Of a DNA stretch of 7,804 nt, positions 3,968-7,804 are shown piece after piece. The stretch comes from Actinobacteria bacterium RBG_16_64_13 (GTDB taxonomy: Bacteria; Actinomycetota; Thermoleophilia; RBG-16-64-13). The stretch is taken from assembly GCA_001768675.1 (NCBI GenBank), contig MELN01000017.1:19371-27174 (forward strand), read 5' to 3'. The position numbers and the translations under genes are program-made. A model generated the notes under the pieces. That model had not been told where the DNA came from. It made no database searches and worked only from the letters and a program-made list of their open reading frames with translations. Numbering within the stretch: the stretch's first letter is position 1; the number at the start of each line of letters is the position of its first letter.

Positions 3968-6247
3968 ATGCCAGACCGCCCCACCACTCAAGACCTCTCC
4001 TTTTTCGCAACCTGCCCGCGCAACACGGAGGGTCTTCTCCTAAACGAGCTCCGGGCCCTTGGGGCGGGTGACGCGTCGGAAACGAGGGCCGGCGTGGCCT
4101 TCAGAGGCACTTTGCCATTGGCCTACAAAGTCTGTCTCTGGTCCCGGGTTGCCAGCCGGGTCATCCTACGCTTGACCTCGTTCGCCGCGTCGAGCCCAGA
4201 TGACCTCTACGAGGGCACCCGCGCCATGCCCTGGGAAGATCATCTGGCTCCGACCGGCACGTTGGCGGTAGAAGCGACCTCCGTCGTCAAACAGGGGCCC
4301 CTGGCCGATCTGAACACCCACTTCGCTGAACAACGAGCGAAGGACGCGGTGGTCGACCGTTTTCGGGAGAGAACCGGGACCAGGCCGGGCGTGGACCTTG
4401 CCCGGCCCGACATCCGGATCAGTCTTCACGTAGCTCACGACGAGGCCGTCGTCGGCCTTGATCTCTCTGGAGAAGGGCTGCACCGGAGGGGCTACCGCAT
4501 CGAGGGCGGAGAGGCTCCGCTCAAGGAGAACCTGGCGGCCGCGATCCTCATGCGGGCCGGGTGGCCGCAGATCTCGACGCAAGGCGGGACACTGCTGGAC
4601 CCCATGTGCGGCTCGGGCACCCTTCTTGTCGAGGGCGCTTTGATGGCGGCCGACACGGCCCCGGGGCTGTTCAGGGGGTACTACGGCTTCCTGGGTTGGA
4701 AGGGATTCGACGCTGATGCCTGGCACGACTTGATAGTTGAAGCCACAGAACGCCGCGAGCTGGGACTGCGCCGCTTGCCGATGCTCTTCGGCTTCGACAT
4801 CGATCCGCGGGCGCTCGGGACCGCCCGCGGTAACATCCGGAGGGCCGGGCTTGCGGGACGCATCGCACTCGAACAACAAGCACTGTCCGCGCTGAAGGCT
4901 CCGGACCCCACACGGCAGGATGCCGGCGGCGCACCCGACTCATCGGCGAATGCTGGACTGGTGATCACGAACCCTCCGTACGGCAAGCGTCTGGGTGAAG
5001 TCGCGGAGCTGGTCGAGGTTTACGAGGCCCTGGGGGAAAGGTTGAAGTCCTCGTTCGCCGGTTGGGAGGCGGCCATCTTCACTGGCAACCCCGAGTTGGG
5101 GGCGCATTTGGGCCTTCGCGCCCACCGCTTCAACGTGCTCTACAACGGCCCGCTCGAGTGCAAGCTGCTTCTCTTTCACATCGGCCTGCGCGAGGACGGG
5201 CGGAGCGGGGATGCCCGCGGTGCCGGCGCCGAGATGTTCGAGAACCGCCTGCGCAAGAACCTCAAACACCTGCGCCGGTGGGCTGCCCGGGAGAACGTGC
5301 ACTGCTACCGGCTGTATGACGCCGACCTGCCCGAATATGCCGTCGCCGTCGATCTTTACGAGGATTGGGCCCATGTTCAGGAGTACGCTCCGCCTGGTAC
5401 CGTGGACCCGGTGCGCGCGCGCCGCCGGCTCAAGGAAGTGATGGCCGTCGTCCCGGAAGTCCGTGAGATACCGCCCCATCACACCGTACTCAAGGTCCGC
5501 CGCCCGCAACAGGGAGCCGACCAGTATCAGAAGCTGAGAGAGGAGGGCCGGTTCTTGCAGGTAGAGGAGGGAGGCCTTCGCTTTCTGGTGAACCTCACCG
5601 ACTACCTCGACACCGGCTTGTTCCTCGATCATCGCGTCACCCGGGGAATGATCCGCGAGCTCGCGCGGGGCCGGCGTTTCCTCAATTTGTTCGCCTACAC
5701 CGGCTCGGCCACGGTCTACGCCGCGGCCGGGGGCGCCGCTTCCACCACGACCGTGGACCTCTCGCCCACGTATCTCGATTGGGCTCACCGCAATCTGGTG
5801 CTGAACGGATTCGCGGGGCCGGAGCACAGCTTCATCCGAGCCGACTGTCTCGAATGGCTGGCCCAAACGAGCCCGGCGCGCTCGGGCGGCAGGACGACGC
5901 ACCATGCCGCCGGCCGACGCGCGCCTTCGCTCTCCACGACCGCCGGACCCTACGACCTCATCTTTCTTGATGCGCCCACCTTCTCCAACTCCAAGAGCAT
6001 GAGCGACACTCTGGACATACAGCGCGACCACGCGGGCCTGATCAGAACCGCCGCCGGATTGCTCTCGCCGGGGGGGATCCTGCTCTTCTCGACCAACTTC
6101 CGCCGGTTCAAGCTTGACCCCGCGGTAGCTGAAGAATTCCAGGTCGACGACATCACCAAGCAGACGATCCCACCAGATTTTGCCCGGAATCCCCGTATCC
6201 ACAGGTGTTACCGCATCCTCCCGAGGAGCAAGAAGGATGCCGGCTGA
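3968..6247 (+). CDS. rlmL: bifunctional 23S rRNA methyltransferase RlmKL (m2G2445 and m7G2069)
   Basis: 759 residues, slightly longer than the about 700 of the Escherichia coli protein. It methylates two guanines in 23S rRNA near the peptidyl-transferase region using S-adenosylmethionine, in the cytoplasm during ribosome assembly. An N-terminal THUMP-type RNA-binding region (about 45-165) precedes the RlmL domain, with SAM motif 'LDPMCGSGTLL' (D211) and catalytic NPPYG at 335-339. The RlmK half starts near residue 419 ('EMFENRLRKNLKHLRRW', 'YDADLPEYAVAVD') and has SAM motif 'NLFAYTGSATVYAA' at 573-586. Motif IV reads DAPTFSNS at 668-675, where the usual form is DPPTFSNS, and an Arg/His/Ser/Thr-rich insertion of roughly 24 residues (about 635-659) precedes it. 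There is no Shine-Dalgarno at the ATG, fitting the TATACT box just upstream. It overlaps polX by 11 bp. Identity is secure; the DAP change leaves full m7G activity uncertain. Confidence 0.93.
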   Translation: MPDRPTTQDLSFFATCPRNTEGLLLNELRALGAGDASETRAGVAFRGTLPLAYKVCLWSRVASRVILRLTSFAASSPDDLYEGTRAMPWEDHLAPTGTLAVEATSVVKQGPLADLNTHFAEQRAKDAVVDRFRERTGTRPGVDLARPDIRISLHVAHDEAVVGLDLSGEGLHRRGYRIEGGEAPLKENLAAAILMRAGWPQISTQGGTLLDPMCGSGTLLVEGALMAADTAPGLFRGYYGFLGWKGFDADAWHDLIVEATERRELGLRRLPMLFGFDIDPRALGTARGNIRRAGLAGRIALEQQALSALKAPDPTRQDAGGAPDSSANAGLVITNPPYGKRLGEVAELVEVYEALGERLKSSFAGWEAAIFTGNPELGAHLGLRAHRFNVLYNGPLECKLLLFHIGLREDGRSGDARGAGAEMFENRLRKNLKHLRRWAARENVHCYRLYDADLPEYAVAVDLYEDWAHVQEYAPPGTVDPVRARRRLKEVMAVVPEVREIPPHHTVLKVRRPQQGADQYQKLREEGRFLQVEEGGLRFLVNLTDYLDTGLFLDHRVTRGMIRELARGRRFLNLFAYTGSATVYAAAGGAASTTTVDLSPTYLDWAHRNLVLNGFAGPEHSFIRADCLEWLAQTSPARSGGRTTHHAAGRRAPSLSTTAGPYDLIFLDAPTFSNSKSMSDTLDIQRDHAGLIRTAAGLLSPGGILLFSTNFRRFKLDPAVAEEFQVDDITKQTIPPDFARNPRIHRCYRILPRSKKDAG
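6223..6228 (+). promoter_or_regulatory. ribosome binding site deciding the polX start
   Basis: GAGGAG lies inside the end of rlmKL, eight bases before ATG 6237. This fixes the polX start and implies that polX is translated from the same transcript as rlmKL. Confidence 0.7.
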
Positions 6248-7804
6248 TCCTCCCCGACCTCCCTCAAACGCCGAACTGGCCGGGATATTCCAGACGATCG
6301 CCGGCTATCTGGCCCTGGATTGCGCCTCCACCTACCGCATTCTTGCCTACGAGAAGGCCGCCACAGCTTTCGGCAACCACCCTGTCTCGATCGCAGAAAT
6401 GGCTGCCCGCGGCGAACTGCGCGGACTGCCCGGGGTGGGCGAGGCCATCGAGGCCAAGGTCCTCGAGTATCTGGCCACCGGTGAGGTGTCGTTCCTGGAG
6501 AGTCTGCGGGAGCGATATCCCGAGGGCTTGCTCACGGTCATGCGCCTGCCGGGAATGGGCCCGAAGAAGACCCGCATGATCTGGGAGTCCGCCCGCGTGG
6601 CCGACATCAGGGACCTCGAGCGAGCCTGTCGCGAGGGTCGGGTCCGCCAGATCCCGGGAATGGGCGAGAAGACCGAGTCACGCCTGCTCCAGGCCATCGA
6701 GAGTTGGGCGGCCCGCGGCGCGGGTGGGACGGAGGTCCGCCGCCTGCGTTCGGTGGTGGAACCGCAGGCCGTCCGCTTGGTGGAAGCCCTGCGAGCACTC
6801 CCCGAGGTGACCGCCGCGGACTATGCCGGCGGCCTGCGCCGTCTTCGCGCTACCGTGCGCGACATCGACCTGGTGGTCGCATCGGCAGAACCGGCTGCGG
6901 TCATGGACGCCTTCGCCGTTCTTGCCGAGTGTGACCAGATCGAGGAGAGGGGCGATACCAAGCTTTCGGCCAGGATCCACACCGGTCTGGGCGTCGACCT
7001 ACGGGTGGTGCCCCCGGAGTCGTACGGCAATCTCTTACAGCATTTCACGGGCAGCTCCGACCACAATGTGGCCCTGCGCGGCCACGCCCAGAAGCGCGGC
7101 TACAAGATCAGTGAATACCACGTGGAGCACCTCGGTTCCGGCCGCCTTATCCGCTGCCCGACCGAAACCGAGGTGTACGCGCAAGTAGGCCTGAGCTACA
7201 TCCCTCCCGAGTTGCGTGAAGACCAGGGAGAGATCGGAGCGGCCGAAGAAGGATCGCTTCCGGACCTGGTCGACCTACCGGATCTGCGCGGCGACCTTCA
7301 TGTGCACTCCGACTGGACAGACGGACGCGTCAGCATGGAGCACATGGCCATCGCGGCCCGGGAGAGGGGCCTGGAGTACCTTTGTTTCTGCGACCACTCC
7401 CAGTCGCTGGCCATGACCGGGGGACTCGGTCCCGAACGCTTGCGGGCCCAGGTAGAGGCCATCCGGGCGCTCGACGCCACGTTGGAGGGGATCCGGGTGC
7501 TGGCCGGCATCGAAGTGGACATCCTGGCCGATGGTCGCCTAGACCTGCCCGACGACGCCCTGGCCGGTCTGGACTTCGTCACGGCCAGCATCCACTCTGG
7601 TTTCAGCCAGCGCCCAGAGCGGATCATGGAGCGCCTCAGGAACGCAATGCGCAACCCCTTCGTACGCTCTATCGCTCACCCGAGCGGGCGGCTCCTTGGA
7701 CGCCGCGACTCCTACGAGCTTGATCTGGAGCCCTTGGCGCGTTTGGCAGCCGAAACCGGCACGTATCTGGAGATCAACGGCTCGCCCGACAGACTTGACC
7801 TTGC
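6237..7804 (+). CDS. polX: DNA polymerase/3'-5' exonuclease PolX, C-terminus outside window
   Basis: 522 complete codons plus two bases, open to the right edge; the family is about 570 residues, so only the end is missing. PolX fills short gaps in base-excision or end-joining repair and has a manganese-dependent PHP exonuclease. Three helix-hairpin-helix DNA-binding motifs are visible: 'LPGVGEAI' and 'LPGMGPKK' in the N-terminal 8-kDa and fingers regions, then 'IPGMGEKT'. The polymerase palm has 'YAGGLRRLRATVRDIDL', with D209 and D211, and a third carboxylate D254 in 'GVDLRVV'. The dNTP-side motif 'HFTGSSDHNVALR' follows. The PHP domain has 'DLHVHSDWTDG' (H355, H357), 'CDHS' (H387), 'GIEVDI', 'ASIHSGF', 'IAHPSGRLLGRRD' and 'LEINGSPDRLDL', so the metal ligands appear intact. 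In the palm motif the usual Gly-Ser of GSxRR is Gly-Gly (198-199). Eleven bases overlap rlmKL. Confidence 0.93.
   Translation, partial: MPADPPRPPSNAELAGIFQTIAGYLALDCASTYRILAYEKAATAFGNHPVSIAEMAARGELRGLPGVGEAIEAKVLEYLATGEVSFLESLRERYPEGLLTVMRLPGMGPKKTRMIWESARVADIRDLERACREGRVRQIPGMGEKTESRLLQAIESWAARGAGGTEVRRLRSVVEPQAVRLVEALRALPEVTAADYAGGLRRLRATVRDIDLVVASAEPAAVMDAFAVLAECDQIEERGDTKLSARIHTGLGVDLRVVPPESYGNLLQHFTGSSDHNVALRGHAQKRGYKISEYHVEHLGSGRLIRCPTETEVYAQVGLSYIPPELREDQGEIGAAEEGSLPDLVDLPDLRGDLHVHSDWTDGRVSMEHMAIAARERGLEYLCFCDHSQSLAMTGGLGPERLRAQVEAIRALDATLEGIRVLAGIEVDILADGRLDLPDDALAGLDFVTASIHSGFSQRPERIMERLRNAMRNPFVRSIAHPSGRLLGRRDSYELDLEPLARLAAETGTYLEINGSPDRLDL

Noticed and set aside
3104..3991. 295-codon minus-strand frame across mscL and its flanks
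   Set aside because: It crosses the certain mscL gene on the opposite strand and is rich in Arg/Ser/Pro/His without any recognisable motif.
3917..3992. A functional full-length tRNA gene on the minus strand
   Set aside because: No acceptor 5' strand, D-arm and anticodon arm can be fitted at normal distances, and the T-stem does not pair.
4940..6202. 420-codon minus-strand frame opposite rlmKL
   Set aside because: Although long, it lies entirely antisense to a clearly real gene, and its composition (Gly/Arg/Glu/Val) reflects the complementary codons of rlmKL.

Overview
This is a gene-dense, high-GC window of ordinary bacterial chromosome. It suggests an Actinomycetota-like or Chloroflexota-like organism. 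The hints are the GC-rich codon use, long antisense shadow reading frames, clear Shine-Dalgarno starts on most genes, one apparently leaderless start, and a protein set (baeRF-type release-factor homologue, zinc-ribbon MscL, PHP-type PolX). Taxonomy cannot be fixed from this sequence alone. I see no insertion sequence, transposase, integrase, CRISPR array, rRNA gene or intact tRNA gene.

Layout. (1) On the minus strand, running off the left edge, are two overlapping genes: a small, highly charged protein of unknown function (377-667), and downstream of it the N-terminal part of a protein resembling the bacterial eRF1/Vms1-like release-factor (baeRF) family (1-380). They overlap as ATGA and are probably translationally coupled. 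(2) A 182-bp divergent intergenic region (668-849). (3) On the plus strand, an 818-residue HerA/DUF87-type ATPase with C-terminal coiled coils (850-3306), followed 46 bp later by mscL (3353-3823) with a C-terminal zinc ribbon in place of the usual cytoplasmic helix. (4) A 144-bp gap (3824-3967) holding a degenerate tRNA 3'-end-like sequence on the minus strand and a TATACT box next to the following ATG. (5) A bifunctional 23S rRNA methyltransferase of the RlmKL type (3968-6247). (6) Overlapping it by 11 bp, a PolX family DNA polymerase/PHP exonuclease gene that runs off the right edge (6237-7804+).

How they fit together. The left pair plausibly acts at the ribosome (release or rescue), rlmKL modifies 23S rRNA, polX works in DNA repair, and mscL relieves osmotic stress. 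No pathway joins them all. The two units that look like real expression units are the left ATGA-coupled pair and rlmKL-polX; the ATPase and mscL may be co-transcribed. The least understood parts are the orphan HerA-like ATPase with its glycine-rich hydrophobic segment between coiled coils, and the small charged partner of the release-factor-like gene. I found no convincing wholly new system. The points worth a second look are domain substitutions (MscL zinc ribbon, PolX Gly-Gly active-site motif, RlmK DAP motif), the coupled small gene, and the tRNA-like remnant beside a probable leaderless promoter.
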